In this document: positions 48,060-56,611 of the stretch, piece by piece
How positions within the stretch are numbered: position 1 is the first letter of the stretch
Layout: each line of letters opens with the position of its first letter
Origin: Litchfieldella qijiaojingensis
Lineage (GTDB): Bacteria; Pseudomonadota; Gammaproteobacteria; Pseudomonadales; Halomonadaceae
Direction: 5' to 3'
Assembly: GCF_014651875.1 (NCBI RefSeq)
Contig: NZ_BMXS01000010.1
Span: forward strand, 10,788-74,787
Length of the DNA stretch: 64,000 nt
The notes under the pieces: generated by a model
Seen by the model: the letters and a program-made list of their open reading frames with translations, nothing else
Told to the model about the DNA's origin: nothing
The model's database searches: none
Translations under genes and position numbers: made by a program

Positions 48060-49910
48060 ATGCTCAACCGATATCCCCTGTGGAAGTATCTGCTGATACT
48101 CATCGTCCTCGCCGTCGGCCTGATCTACTCGCTGCCCAATCTCTATCCCGAGGACCCGGCGGTCCAGATCAGCAGCGCACGAGGAGATGTCACCCTCGAT
48201 GAGTCTCGGCTGGAACGCTTCCAGGATGCCTTGGCCGATGCCGGCATCGAGGTCAAGGACAGCGAAATCAGTAACAGCAGCATCCTGATCCGGTTCACCA
48301 ATGCCAACGATCAGATCGAGGCGCGCGACATCATCGCCGATATGGTGGGCAACGACGTCGTGGTCGCTCTCAACCTGGCGCAATCCACCCCCGACTGGCT
48401 AGAGAATCTGGCTGCTTCTCCCATGACCCTGGGCCTGGATCTGCGCGGTGGCGTACATTTCCTGCTAGAGGTCGACATGGACGCAGCCGTGACTCAGCGC
48501 CTGGAGGTCAACGCCAGCGCCATGCGCGAGATGCTGCGCGGCGAGCGGATTCGCTATCGCGATACCGAGATCGACGATCGCACCCTGACGCTGAGCTTCA
48601 CCAACGAGGAAGATCGCGATGCGGCACGGCGACTGATTGCCCGTCAATTCCCCGACTTCAACTACCAGAACCTCGACGAGGGACGTGGTGCTGCTCTGGA
48701 AATGACACTGAGCGACCAGGCGGTCAATGAAATCGAGGACTACGCGATCAATCAGAACCTGACCACCTTGCGCAACCGGGTCAATGAGCTGGGTGTCGCC
48801 GAGCCACTGGTGCAGCGTCAGGGCCCCAACCGCATCGTCGTTGAATTGCCGGGCGTCCAGGATACCGCCGCCGCCAAGCGAGTGGTCGGCGCTACCGCCA
48901 ACCTGGAGTTTCGCCTGGAAGCACGCCCGGACACCCCGGACAACGAAACCGAGCGCTTCGAATTCCGCAACAACCCCGAGCGCAGCGCCGAGTTGATGCG
49001 CGACGTAATCATCACCGGTGACAGCGTCTCCAGCGCCACGCGCAGTTTCGACGAGAACGGTCGTCCTCAGGTCAACATCGACCTGGACGGTACCGGAGGG
49101 ACCCTGATGAACCGGGCTACCCGGACCAATATCGGGCGCAACATGGCGGTGCTGTTCATCGAACACAATACCCGGACCCATACGGTCATCGAGGATGGCA
49201 AAGAAGTCGAGGTGCGCGAGCCCTATACCGAACGCGGCATCATCAGCCTTGCTACCATCCAGAGTGCGCTGGGCAACAGTTTCCGCATCACTGGACTCGA
49301 CTCTCCCACCGAATCAGCAGAGCTGGCCTTGCTGCTGCGTTCCGGTTCGCTGGCGGCACCGATCTACTTCGTGCAAGAGCGCACTATCGGCCCAAGCCTC
49401 GGCCAGGACAACATCGATCGCGGTGTGATGTCAGTACAGATCGGCCTGATGCTGGTAGTACTGTTCATGTTGGTGCGCTACAAGGTGTTCGGCGTGATCG
49501 CCAACCTGGCGCTAGGCATCAACCTGGTGCTGCTGATCGCTGTCATGTCGATGCTTGGTGCCACGCTCACGCTACCCGGCATCGCCGGGATCGTATTGAC
49601 ACTGGGCATGGCGGTCGATGCCAACGTGCTGATCTTCGAGCGAATACGTGAAGAGCTACGCGGCGGCATGTCGGTTCAGCAAGCCATTCATGCTGGCTAC
49701 GAGCGAGCCTTCACCTCGATCATCGATGCCAATATCACCACCCTGCTGGTGGCATTGATCCTGTTCTCTATCGGCACCGGCCCGGTCAAGGGCTTCGCCG
49801 TGACGTTGTCACTGGGCATCCTGACCTCGATGTTCACCGCCCTGCTGGTGACCCGCGCCATGGTCAACCTGATCTATGGCGGCAAGCCGGTGAAGAAGCT
49901 TTGGATATGA
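48060..49910 (+). CDS. secD: Protein translocase subunit SecD
   Basis: The 616-residue protein has an N-terminal span (about 7-26), a large periplasmic region with GLDLRGGVHFLLEVD, and five C-terminal spans with the RND-type block RGVMSVQIGLMLVVLFML, LTLPGIAGIVLTLGMAVDAN and VLIFERIREEL. It uses the proton gradient to pull exported proteins to the periplasm. secF begins 12 bases after its stop (ATG 49922). Confidence 0.96.
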   Translation: MLNRYPLWKYLLILIVLAVGLIYSLPNLYPEDPAVQISSARGDVTLDESRLERFQDALADAGIEVKDSEISNSSILIRFTNANDQIEARDIIADMVGNDVVVALNLAQSTPDWLENLAASPMTLGLDLRGGVHFLLEVDMDAAVTQRLEVNASAMREMLRGERIRYRDTEIDDRTLTLSFTNEEDRDAARRLIARQFPDFNYQNLDEGRGAALEMTLSDQAVNEIEDYAINQNLTTLRNRVNELGVAEPLVQRQGPNRIVVELPGVQDTAAAKRVVGATANLEFRLEARPDTPDNETERFEFRNNPERSAELMRDVIITGDSVSSATRSFDENGRPQVNIDLDGTGGTLMNRATRTNIGRNMAVLFIEHNTRTHTVIEDGKEVEVREPYTERGIISLATIQSALGNSFRITGLDSPTESAELALLLRSGSLAAPIYFVQERTIGPSLGQDNIDRGVMSVQIGLMLVVLFMLVRYKVFGVIANLALGINLVLLIAVMSMLGATLTLPGIAGIVLTLGMAVDANVLIFERIREELRGGMSVQQAIHAGYERAFTSIIDANITTLLVALILFSIGTGPVKGFAVTLSLGILTSMFTALLVTRAMVNLIYGGKPVKKLWI

Positions 49911-49921
49911 GGAGCCTCGCG

Positions 49922-50830
49922 ATGCGACAGTTCGATTTCATGGGCAAGCGCCGCCTGGCCTTTCTCTTTTCAGCCATACTGCTGCTGGTGTCGATCGGCT
50001 CCCTGGCAGTGCAACAGCTCAACCTGGGGCTGGACTTCACCGGCGGCACCTTGGTGGAAGTCCGCTACGACACGGTGCCGACACTCGATACGATACGCCA
50101 GACGCTCGAGGACGAGGGTTTCCAAGATGTTTCGGTGCAGACCTTTGGTGCCGCCACCGAGGTATTGATCCGCCTGCAACAGGCATTCGACCCTGCTGTC
50201 GGAGAGCAAGTGGTCGGCCTGCTGCGCGAAGAGGGTGCCAACGTCGAGCTGGTGCGCGCCGAATTCGTTGGTGCTCAGGTCGGCGAGCAGCTACGTGATC
50301 AAAGCGGCCTGGGAATGCTGGTGGCGTTGGGCATCGTGATGCTCTACGTGGCCTTTCGTTTCCAGTACAAGTTCGCTCTGGGAGCCCTGTTGGCGCTGGT
50401 CCATGACGTGGTGATCGTGATCGGAGTCTTCTCGCTGTTCCAGCTCGACTTCGACCTCACCGTCCTGGCGGCACTGCTAGCGGTAATCGGTTATTCCCTG
50501 AACGATACCATCGTGGTCTACGATCGGATTCGCGAGAACATTCGCAAATCACGGATCGATGACATGCCGGCAATCTTCAACGACGCCATCAACATGACCC
50601 TGGCCCGAACCCTGGCAACGTCAGGTACCACCTTGCTGGTACTGCTGGCGCTGCTGGTGCTGGGTGGCGACATGATCCACAACTTCGCACTGGCATTGAT
50701 CATCGGCATAGGCGTGGGGACCTTCTCCTCCATCTATGTGGCTTCGGCTTTGCTGCTCTCGCTCAAGCTCGAGCGGCAGGACCTGATTCCTGCCAAGAAG
50801 GAGGATCCGGAGGCGGAAGAACTGCCCTGA
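49922..50830 (+). CDS. secF: Protein translocase subunit SecF
   Basis: ATG 49922 (MRQFDFMGKRR) follows AGGAG by seven bases; an in-frame TTG at 49901 overlaps secD and is less likely. The 302-residue protein has GLDFTGGTLVEVRY and VIGYSLNDTIVVYDRIREN with six spans. Its partner is SecD. The stop is followed within 3 bases by a heptamer repeat and then a strong terminator. Confidence 0.95.
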   Translation: MRQFDFMGKRRLAFLFSAILLLVSIGSLAVQQLNLGLDFTGGTLVEVRYDTVPTLDTIRQTLEDEGFQDVSVQTFGAATEVLIRLQQAFDPAVGEQVVGLLREEGANVELVRAEFVGAQVGEQLRDQSGLGMLVALGIVMLYVAFRFQYKFALGALLALVHDVVIVIGVFSLFQLDFDLTVLAALLAVIGYSLNDTIVVYDRIRENIRKSRIDDMPAIFNDAINMTLARTLATSGTTLLVLLALLVLGGDMIHNFALALIIGIGVGTFSSIYVASALLLSLKLERQDLIPAKKEDPEAEELP

Positions 50831-50833
50831 CGT

Positions 50834-50907
50834 AAGCTCGAAGCTCGAAGCTCGAAGCTCGAAGCTCGAAGCTCGAAGCTCGAAGCTCGAAGCTCGAAGC
50901 TCGAAGC
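50834..50907. repeat. Tandem heptamer array, AAGCTCG x 10
   Basis: Ten exact copies of AAGCTCG run from 50834 to 50903, followed by a partial AAGC. The period of 7 is constant without any substitution, which implies recent slippage. It is placed between the secF stop and a terminator, in the convergent secF/suhB gap. On the far side of the terminator the minus strand has degenerate relatives (GAAGTTTGAAGCTGGAAGG at about 50970-50958). Confidence 0.95.
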
Positions 50908-50920
50908 CAGAGCATAACCG

Positions 50921-50956
50921 AAACAGCCCCCATGGCACGGCCATGGGGGCTGTTTT
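50921..50956. terminator. Bidirectional rho-independent terminator between secF and suhB
   Basis: AAACAGCCCCCATGG (50921-50935) and CCATGGGGGCTGTTT (50941-50955) form a 15-bp perfect stem with loop CACGG. The plus strand ends in TTTTCC and the minus strand in TTTCGG, so it can serve both convergent operons. Confidence 0.92.
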
Positions 50957-50986
50957 CCTTCCAGCTTCAAACTTCCGGCTTTCGTC

Positions 50987-51781
50987 TCAGAAATGCGGCT
51001 TGAGCTGCTGCACCAGTGCCTTGTAAAGCCGCGGATTCGCCGCCATAAGCAGGCCTTCGGCGTCGACGCCGGGGCGACCATCGGGGGTGCCCATCAAGGC
51101 ACCGGCTTCCTTCAATAACAGCGTACCGACTTCCTTGTCCTGCTCCTCCAGACCCAGCACGAAAGCGACATCGGCGCGACCGCTGGCGAGCTCCGCAATG
51201 TCCAGCAAGCCACTGCCGGTAGCGCAGAGCACGTCAATCTGGGGCCCGAGCTGCTGTACCAGAGTCAGATAGGCCGGCAGGTAACGAGCGCGCAACCAGG
51301 TTTCCGGCAGGCTCATCGCCATCCGTGCGCCACTGATAGCGGTGGTCTTGGGAACGCGAATGCGTCTGCCATTGTGCTGGGCGCCACGCCCGCGACTGGC
51401 CAGGTATTCGTCGTCATTGAAAGGGCAAATGATCACCGCATGCTCCGGACGCCCCTTGACCAGACATACCAGCGACAAGGCGAACCCGGCGCTGGCCGCA
51501 CATAGGTTGGAATAGCCATGGAAGGGCTCGATGCGCCAATGGTAGTCGCGACCTTCGCCTTCCCCTTCACGATAGGGGGTATAACGGCCGGAGATGCCGT
51601 GCTGCGGATAGCCGCGCGATAACTGACGTACGACTAGTGTCTCGGCATTGCGGGCGGCATCCTCGAGCAGGCGGTCGAGATTGTGTTCCTCGTGGGCGTT
51701 TTCGATGCGTTCACGAATGCGCACGAACTGTTCGGCGGCACTGCGCATGGCGCGCAGCCCGAATTGGACCATCGGATGCAT
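50987..51781 (-). CDS. suhB: SuhB-like inositol monophosphatase family protein with degenerate active site
   Basis: ATG 51781 (MHPMVQFGLRAMR) gives 264 residues, the family length, and the region beyond is not coding. The scaffold is clearly SuhB (HAVIICPFNDDEYLASRGRG, GARMAMSLPETW, EAGALMGTP). Key IMPase metal ligands are altered: the DPxDGTxN motif reads EPFHGYSN and the upstream GEE segment is HGISGRY. The protein may be a non-enzymatic SuhB, which fits the known role of SuhB in rRNA transcription antitermination with Nus factors. It is divergent from trmJ as in E. coli. Confidence 0.88.
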   Translation of the reverse strand: MHPMVQFGLRAMRSAAEQFVRIRERIENAHEEHNLDRLLEDAARNAETLVVRQLSRGYPQHGISGRYTPYREGEGEGRDYHWRIEPFHGYSNLCAASAGFALSLVCLVKGRPEHAVIICPFNDDEYLASRGRGAQHNGRRIRVPKTTAISGARMAMSLPETWLRARYLPAYLTLVQQLGPQIDVLCATGSGLLDIAELASGRADVAFVLGLEEQDKEVGTLLLKEAGALMGTPDGRPGVDAEGLLMAANPRLYKALVQQLKPHF

Positions 51782-51951
51782 GATCGGGCCTTTGGGGAGT
51801 CGGTAGCTGTTAAAGAACGGTGTCGGGTGAAGCAAAATAGAGACGGCGCGCATCCTAGCAGATCCAGCCCATGACCGCCATTGCCATGTGCACGTCAAGG
51901 GGCCGGAACATGCTAGACTTGCTCCCTCCACTTTCCAGTAAGCAGTAGGCC

Positions 51952-52749
51952 ATGCTAGAGCGCATTCGCATCGTCCTGATCGGCACCAGCCACCCCGGCA
52001 ACATCGGCGGCACCGCCCGCGCCATGAAAAACATGGGACTGACGGACCTGGCCCTGGTTTCGCCCCGTAGCGAAGCCCGATCGGCGGATGCCATCTCCCG
52101 TGCCTCGGGTGCCGACGACCTGCTGGCCTCAGCCAACGTCGTCGACACGCTCGAGGAAGCGGTTGCCAACTGCACTCTGGTGGTCGGTGCCAGTGCCCGT
52201 TCGCGTACCCTGCCTTGGCCGATGCTCTCCCCACGAGCGCTTGGCGAGCGCCTGCCGACTGAACTCGCCGCTCCCGAGGCACGAGTGGCACTGGTATTCG
52301 GCCGCGAGGACAGCGGACTGACCAACGCCGAGTTGCAGCGCTGCCATGCCCATGTGCATATTCCCGCCAATCCAGAATTCAGCTCCCTGAACCTGGTCAC
52401 GGCGGTACAGGTACTGGCCTACGAGTGTCGCCTGGCTTGGCTCGCCATGGAGCAGACCGCGGCCTCCGATACACAGGAGCAACACCAGCCCTTCGGTATC
52501 GATTGGGACAATCCGCCGGCCAGCCATGCCGACCTGGAACGCCTCTTCGAGCATCTGGAGCGGGTGTTGATCGCCATCGACTTTCACGACCCTGCCACTC
52601 CCCGGCAATTGATGGCACGACTACGCCGACTCTACCTGCGGGCCCGGCCGGACCAGATGGAAGTGAACATCCTGCGCGGCATGCTCACCGCCGTGGAAAA
52701 GCATGTCGGAGGGACGCCTGCTACTGACTCCGGCGGCGTGCATTCATGA
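51952..52749 (+). CDS. trmJ: tRNA (cytidine/uridine-2'-O-)-methyltransferase TrmJ
   Basis: The 265-residue SPOUT enzyme has RIVLIGTSHPGNIGGTARAM at the N-terminus and the knot motifs LVFGREDSGLTNAEL and IPANPEFSSLNLVTAVQVL. It methylates the ribose at position 32 of several tRNAs. The C-terminal ~100 residues form the helical extension usual in TrmJ. It lies divergent from suhB and before cysE. Confidence 0.94.
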   Translation: MLERIRIVLIGTSHPGNIGGTARAMKNMGLTDLALVSPRSEARSADAISRASGADDLLASANVVDTLEEAVANCTLVVGASARSRTLPWPMLSPRALGERLPTELAAPEARVALVFGREDSGLTNAELQRCHAHVHIPANPEFSSLNLVTAVQVLAYECRLAWLAMEQTAASDTQEQHQPFGIDWDNPPASHADLERLFEHLERVLIAIDFHDPATPRQLMARLRRLYLRARPDQMEVNILRGMLTAVEKHVGGTPATDSGGVHS

Positions 52750-52900
52750 GGCGCTCCACAGCCGTGCCTTGCAGGCGAGCATTCGCGCCCCAATAATGTT
52801 CTCCGGCGGGTGATCGGTGCTGCAACCTGGCCGAGCAAGGACCGACCGTGCCTGAAGTCGCCCCGGACCTGCCGCTACTCCGTGATGTAAGGACTGCCGC

Positions 52901-53779
52901 ATGTTTCATCACCTGCGTGAAGATATCAACAGCGTGTTCGCTCGCGACCCCGCCGCGCGCAACTTCCTGGAAGTCCTGACCAATTATCCGGGACTGCATG
53001 CCCTGCTTGCCCATCGGGTGAGTCACTGGTTGTGGCAGCACAACCTCAAGTGGCTGGCCCGCACCCTTTCCACGCTGTTTCGCTGGCTGACCGGTATCGA
53101 GATCCACCCCGGGGCGCAGATAGGCCGTCGCTTCTTCATCGACCATGGCATGGGCGTGGTGATCGGCGAAACCGCCGAGGTCGGCGACGACGTCACTCTC
53201 TATCAGGGCGTGACATTGGGTGGTACGAGTTGGAACAAGGGCAAGCGTCACCCCACCCTCGAAGATGGCGTCATCGTCGGTGCCGGAGCCAAGATTCTCG
53301 GCCCCTTCACGGTCGGCGCCGGGGCCAAGATCGGCTCCAACGCGGTCATTACCAAGGCGGTCCCCGCCGGTGCCACGGTGGTCGGCATTCCGGGCAAGAT
53401 CGTCAAGCGCGCCGAACCCGATACCGAGGAAGTACCCACCTTCGATCCCGAGCGTCGCGAGGCCATGCGTCAGAAGTTCGGCTTCGATGCCTACGGCGTA
53501 AGCCAAGACATGCCCGATCCGGTGGCACGTTCGATACAGGCCATGCTCGACCACATGCATGCCGTGGATCAGCGTATCGAGCATATGTGTACCACGCTGC
53601 GCAAGATCGACGCCAGCTATCGTGACGGGCAACTCCCCGAGCTCCGCGACGAGGATTTCGCCGATATCCTCGACGATGTCGATACTTGCTGCCCGCCACC
53701 AGAGGAAGAGGGCAAGCAGGGCAACTCTACGTCTCAGCCCCGCAAATCCTCCAAATCCTCCGAGGGCAGTGGCTCCTGA
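52901..53779 (+). CDS. cysE: Serine O-acetyltransferase
   Basis: The 292-residue protein has a short helical N-terminus (about 1-60; shorter than in E. coli) and a left-handed beta-helix with hexapeptide repeats (about 65-180; [51 protein letters not shown]). His and Asp of DHGMG are the catalytic pair. It makes O-acetylserine for cysteine synthesis. A ~100-residue acidic, then Ser/Lys-rich C-terminus is longer than in the short EpsC-type relatives. It precedes the isc genes, which consume cysteine. Confidence 0.93.
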   Translation: MFHHLREDINSVFARDPAARNFLEVLTNYPGLHALLAHRVSHWLWQHNLKWLARTLSTLFRWLTGIEIHPGAQIGRRFFIDHGMGVVIGETAEVGDDVTLYQGVTLGGTSWNKGKRHPTLEDGVIVGAGAKILGPFTVGAGAKIGSNAVITKAVPAGATVVGIPGKIVKRAEPDTEEVPTFDPERREAMRQKFGFDAYGVSQDMPDPVARSIQAMLDHMHAVDQRIEHMCTTLRKIDASYRDGQLPELRDEDFADILDDVDTCCPPPEEEGKQGNSTSQPRKSSKSSEGSGS

Positions 53780-53792
53780 GCCGGGAGAATTG

Positions 53793-53821
53793 TTGACCAA
53801 AGTACTGGGGTTTCCCATAAT
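53793..53821 (+). promoter_or_regulatory. iscR promoter with overlapping IscR-type box
   Basis: TTGACC (53793-53798) and CATAAT (53816-53821) are spaced by 17 bases, a near-consensus sigma-70 promoter. The stretch TTGACCAAAGTACTGGGG resembles the type 1 IscR site of the E. coli iscR promoter (TTGACCATTTTACTCGGG, from memory). Repression by [2Fe-2S]-IscR is therefore expected. Confidence 0.8.
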
Positions 53822-53879
53822 GGCGCAGTAATCAGGTTACCGGTGCTTCGCCCCCGACACTCTGTGTTCGACATCCCCT

Positions 53880-54350
53880 ATGCGCTTGACAACCAAAGGA
53901 CGTTACGCCGTCACCGCGATGCTGGACTTGGCTCTCAATGCCGACGAGAGCCCGACCAGCCTCGCCGACATTTCCCGGCGTCAGGAAATCTCGCTGTCGT
54001 ATCTCGAGCAACTTTTCGCTCGTTTGCGACGCGCCCAACTGGTCAAGAGCGTACGCGGCCCCGGGGGCGGTTATCTGCTGGCAGAGGCGCCCGCCACCAT
54101 CTCGGTGGCTCGTGTCATCGATGCGGTCAATGAGTCGGTGGATGCCACCCGCTGCCAAGGGACGTCGGACTGCCAACAAGGTGATGTCTGCCTGACCCAT
54201 CACCTATGGTGCGATCTGTCGCGGGAAATCCACGGCTTTCTCGAGGGCATCACCCTAGGCGAGCTGGTGCAGCGCCACGAAGTCCAAACCATTGCCGAGC
54301 GCCAGCGTCGGCGCACCGATGAAGCCACCATCGCCGTGTCCCCGTCCTAG
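53880..54350 (+). CDS. iscR: Fe-S cluster assembly regulator IscR
   Basis: The 156-residue Rrf2 family regulator starts [19 protein letters not shown] and has the helix-turn-helix at about 27-50 and the wing GGGYLL. The [2Fe-2S] ligands are complete: Cys 92, Cys 98, Cys 104 and His 107. It senses cluster status and controls the isc genes. iscS begins 59 bases downstream. Confidence 0.96.
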   Translation: MRLTTKGRYAVTAMLDLALNADESPTSLADISRRQEISLSYLEQLFARLRRAQLVKSVRGPGGGYLLAEAPATISVARVIDAVNESVDATRCQGTSDCQQGDVCLTHHLWCDLSREIHGFLEGITLGELVQRHEVQTIAERQRRRTDEATIAVSPS

Positions 54351-54409
54351 TGGACCAAGGATCACGGCGGCCACATTGTTGTCGTCAGCAAGGATCGTCC
54401 CACGCCGTC

Positions 54410-55558
54410 ATGAGCGCTCCCGTCTATCTCGATTATGCCGCCACCAGCCCAGTCGACCCACGCGTCGCCGAGGCCATGAGCCGTCACCTGACCCAGGACG
54501 GCATCTTTGCCAACCCGGCTTCGCGCAGTCATATGCCCGGCTGGCTGGCCGAGCAAGCGGTGGAAGGTGCGCGGCGCCAGGTCGCCGATCTGATCCACGC
54601 CGACCCGCGCGAAATCGTCTGGACCAGTGGCGCCACCGAGGCCGACAACCTGGCCTTGGTCGGTTTCATGCGCGCCAATCGCGCCCGGGGCCGTCATCTG
54701 GTGACCTCCATCATCGAACACAAGGCAATCGTGGACACCGCCCATGCCCTCGAAACCGAAGGTTTCGAGGTCACCTGGCTGACACCGGGGCCTGACGGAC
54801 GCGTCACCCCTACCCAGCTCCGCGAGGCACTGCGCGACGACACCGTGTTGGTATCGCTGATGGCGGTCAACAACGAGCTGGGCTGCATTCACGATCTCAA
54901 GGCATTGGCCGAGGTCGCCCATGCCGGTGGTGCCGCCTTCCACGTCGATGGCGCCCAGGCAGCAGGCAAGCTCGACCTCGACGTTCAGCGCCTGGGCATC
55001 GACCTGCTGTCGCTGTCGGCCCACAAACTTTATGGGCCCAAGGGTATCGGTGCCCTCTTCGTGCGTCGTCATCCTGACATTCGGCTCGAAGCCCTGATCC
55101 ACGGCGGTGGCCATGAGCGCGGCATGCGTTCGGGAACACTCGCCACCCATCAGATCGTCGGCATGGGAGAGGCTTTCGCTCTGGCGCAACAGGAAGGCGA
55201 GGCCGACCAGGCGCATATCGCCTGTTTACAGACTCGCTTCCTCAACGGCCTGGCCGACTTGGAAGGCATCCACCGCAATACCGACACCCGAGTGGCACTG
55301 CCCAACATCGTCAACCTGGCCTTCGACGGCGTGGACGGTGAGTCGCTGTTGATGGCCTTGCGCAATATCGCCATTTCCACCGGTTCGGCCTGCAACTCTG
55401 CGAGTGTCGAGCCATCCTATGTATTGAAGGGGATCGGCGTGCCGCATGCTCGCGCACTTGCGTCGCTGCGTTTCAGCTTCGGCCGGTTCGCCACCGAAGC
55501 CGATGTCGACACAGCCATCGCCGAGTTGCGCCACGCCGTCGTCGCACTGCGCCGCTGA
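54410..55558 (+). CDS. iscS: Cysteine desulfurase IscS
   Basis: The 382-residue class V PLP enzyme has VYLDYAATSPVDPRV, FANPASRSH, TSGATEADNLAL, the PLP Lys in SLSAHKLYGPKG and the active-site loop STGSACNSAS with the sulfur-carrying Cys. E. coli IscS has 404 residues; the shorter C-terminus may affect contacts with scaffold proteins. iscA follows, and iscU is absent from this position. ATG 54410 lacks a close ribosome site (AGGAT is 15 bases away). Confidence 0.93.
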   Translation: MSAPVYLDYAATSPVDPRVAEAMSRHLTQDGIFANPASRSHMPGWLAEQAVEGARRQVADLIHADPREIVWTSGATEADNLALVGFMRANRARGRHLVTSIIEHKAIVDTAHALETEGFEVTWLTPGPDGRVTPTQLREALRDDTVLVSLMAVNNELGCIHDLKALAEVAHAGGAAFHVDGAQAAGKLDLDVQRLGIDLLSLSAHKLYGPKGIGALFVRRHPDIRLEALIHGGGHERGMRSGTLATHQIVGMGEAFALAQQEGEADQAHIACLQTRFLNGLADLEGIHRNTDTRVALPNIVNLAFDGVDGESLLMALRNIAISTGSACNSASVEPSYVLKGIGVPHARALASLRFSFGRFATEADVDTAIAELRHAVVALRR

Positions 55559-55598
55559 CGCAGGATCCCCACATTCATCATCGCAGGAGGCAAGCCCC

Positions 55599-55925
55599 AT
55601 GGCGCATCTTTCGATTACCACTGCCGCAGCCAGTCAGATCCGTCGTATACTCGACGAGCGCGGCCATGGCCTGGGCCTGCGCGTCTCGGTCAAGCCCAGT
55701 GGCTGCTCCGGCTACAGCTATGTGCTCGACTTCGCCGACGAAGCGACCAGCGACGACGTCTCCTTCGAGGAGCATGGCGTCAAGGTTTTCGTCACTCCGG
55801 AGGCCTTGGAGATGGTCGACGGTAGCGAGGTCGACTATGTGTCGGAAGGACTGAACCGTTTCTTCCGCTTCAACAACCCCAATGTCAAGGACGAGTGCGG
55901 CTGTGGGGAAAGCTTCAGTGTCTGA
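55599..55925 (+). CDS. iscA: A-type Fe-S carrier protein IscA
   Basis: The 108-residue protein has SGCSGYSYVLDFAD and the C-terminal DECGCGESF; the three Cys (about 36, 100 and 102) bind iron or a cluster for delivery to apoproteins. AGGAGG lies eight bases before ATG 55599. It directly follows iscS, where iscU would stand in the usual iscRSUA order. ndk follows from its own promoter. Confidence 0.93.
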   Translation: MAHLSITTAAASQIRRILDERGHGLGLRVSVKPSGCSGYSYVLDFADEATSDDVSFEEHGVKVFVTPEALEMVDGSEVDYVSEGLNRFFRFNNPNVKDECGCGESFSV

Positions 55926-55951
55926 TATGGCGAACTCCCGACGCATGACGA

Positions 55952-55981
55952 TTGAGATGTTTCACCAGCAACCGTTATAAT
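55952..55981 (+). promoter_or_regulatory. Promoter of ndk
   Basis: TTGAGA (55952-55957) and TATAAT (55976-55981) are separated by 18 bases. The start near 55988 gives a ~135-base leader before ndk that holds a GC-rich stem (56029-56073). Confidence 0.75.
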
Positions 55982-56028
55982 GCCCGGCTACTCGGCCTAG
56001 TGCCCGATCGACGCATCAATTCTCGACA

Positions 56029-56073
56029 CGCGCCGCCCCAGCATCCGGCCCCTGGCTGTGCACGGGCGGCGCG
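56029..56073 (+). other. Stable stem-loop in the ndk leader
   Basis: CGCGCCGCCC (56029-56038) and GGGCGGCGCG (56064-56073) pair over 10 GC bases with a 25-base apical region that can fold further. No U-run follows, and it lies 50 bases before the ndk ATG. It could be an attenuator or a stability element. Confidence 0.55.
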
Positions 56074-56122
56074 ATGTCATCCGAAAGTCCGTTAACCATA
56101 CTATTTCACGGAGACACGCCCC

Positions 56123-56551
56123 ATGGCCATTGAGCGCACACTGTCCATCATCAAACCCGACGCCGTCGCCAAGAACGTGATCGGCGAGATCATCAGCCGT
56201 TTCGAGAAAGCTGGCCTGCAGGTCGTCGCCGCCAAGATGCTGCACCTGTCCAAGGAACAGGCCGAGGGCTTTTACGCTGAGCACAAGGAACGTTCCTTCT
56301 TCGGCGATCTGGTCGGTTTCATGACCTCCGGACCGGTGATCGTGCAAGTCCTCGAGGGCGAAAATGCCATTGCCAAGAACCGTGAACTGATGGGGGCCAC
56401 CAATCCCCAGGAAGCCGCCGCCGGTACCATCCGCGCCGACTTCGCCCAATCCATCGATGCCAACGCCGTGCATGGCTCCGATTCCGCCGCTTCCGCCGAG
56501 CGCGAAGTGGCCTACTTCTTCGGTAGCGACGAGATCTGCCCGCGCGGCTGA
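56123..56551 (+). CDS. ndk: Nucleoside diphosphate kinase
   Basis: The 142-residue kinase has [28 protein letters not shown], and the active-site His segment [20 protein letters not shown]. It balances NTP and dNTP pools using ATP. The length equals the E. coli enzyme. CGGAGAC precedes the ATG. A hairpin lies between it and rlmN. Confidence 0.96.
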   Translation: MAIERTLSIIKPDAVAKNVIGEIISRFEKAGLQVVAAKMLHLSKEQAEGFYAEHKERSFFGDLVGFMTSGPVIVQVLEGENAIAKNRELMGATNPQEAAAGTIRADFAQSIDANAVHGSDSAASAEREVAYFFGSDEICPRG

Positions 56552-56560
56552 TACGTGTCC

Positions 56561-56584
56561 ACGCGGGGGAAACCTCCCCCGCGT
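56561..56584 (+). terminator. Hairpin after ndk
   Basis: ACGCGGGGGA (56561-56570) and TCCCCCGCGT (56575-56584) form a 10-bp stem with a 4-base loop just after the ndk stop. The following bases are CTAGTC, without a U-run, so it may be a weak terminator or a 3' stability hairpin. Confidence 0.55.
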
Positions 56585-56611
56585 CTAGTCCACCGACTCC
56601 GCGATACCTCC

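Noticed and set aside
50834-50907. Heptamer array considered as a CRISPR array
   Set aside because: Repeats are 7 bases with no spacers and no cas genes are in the window.
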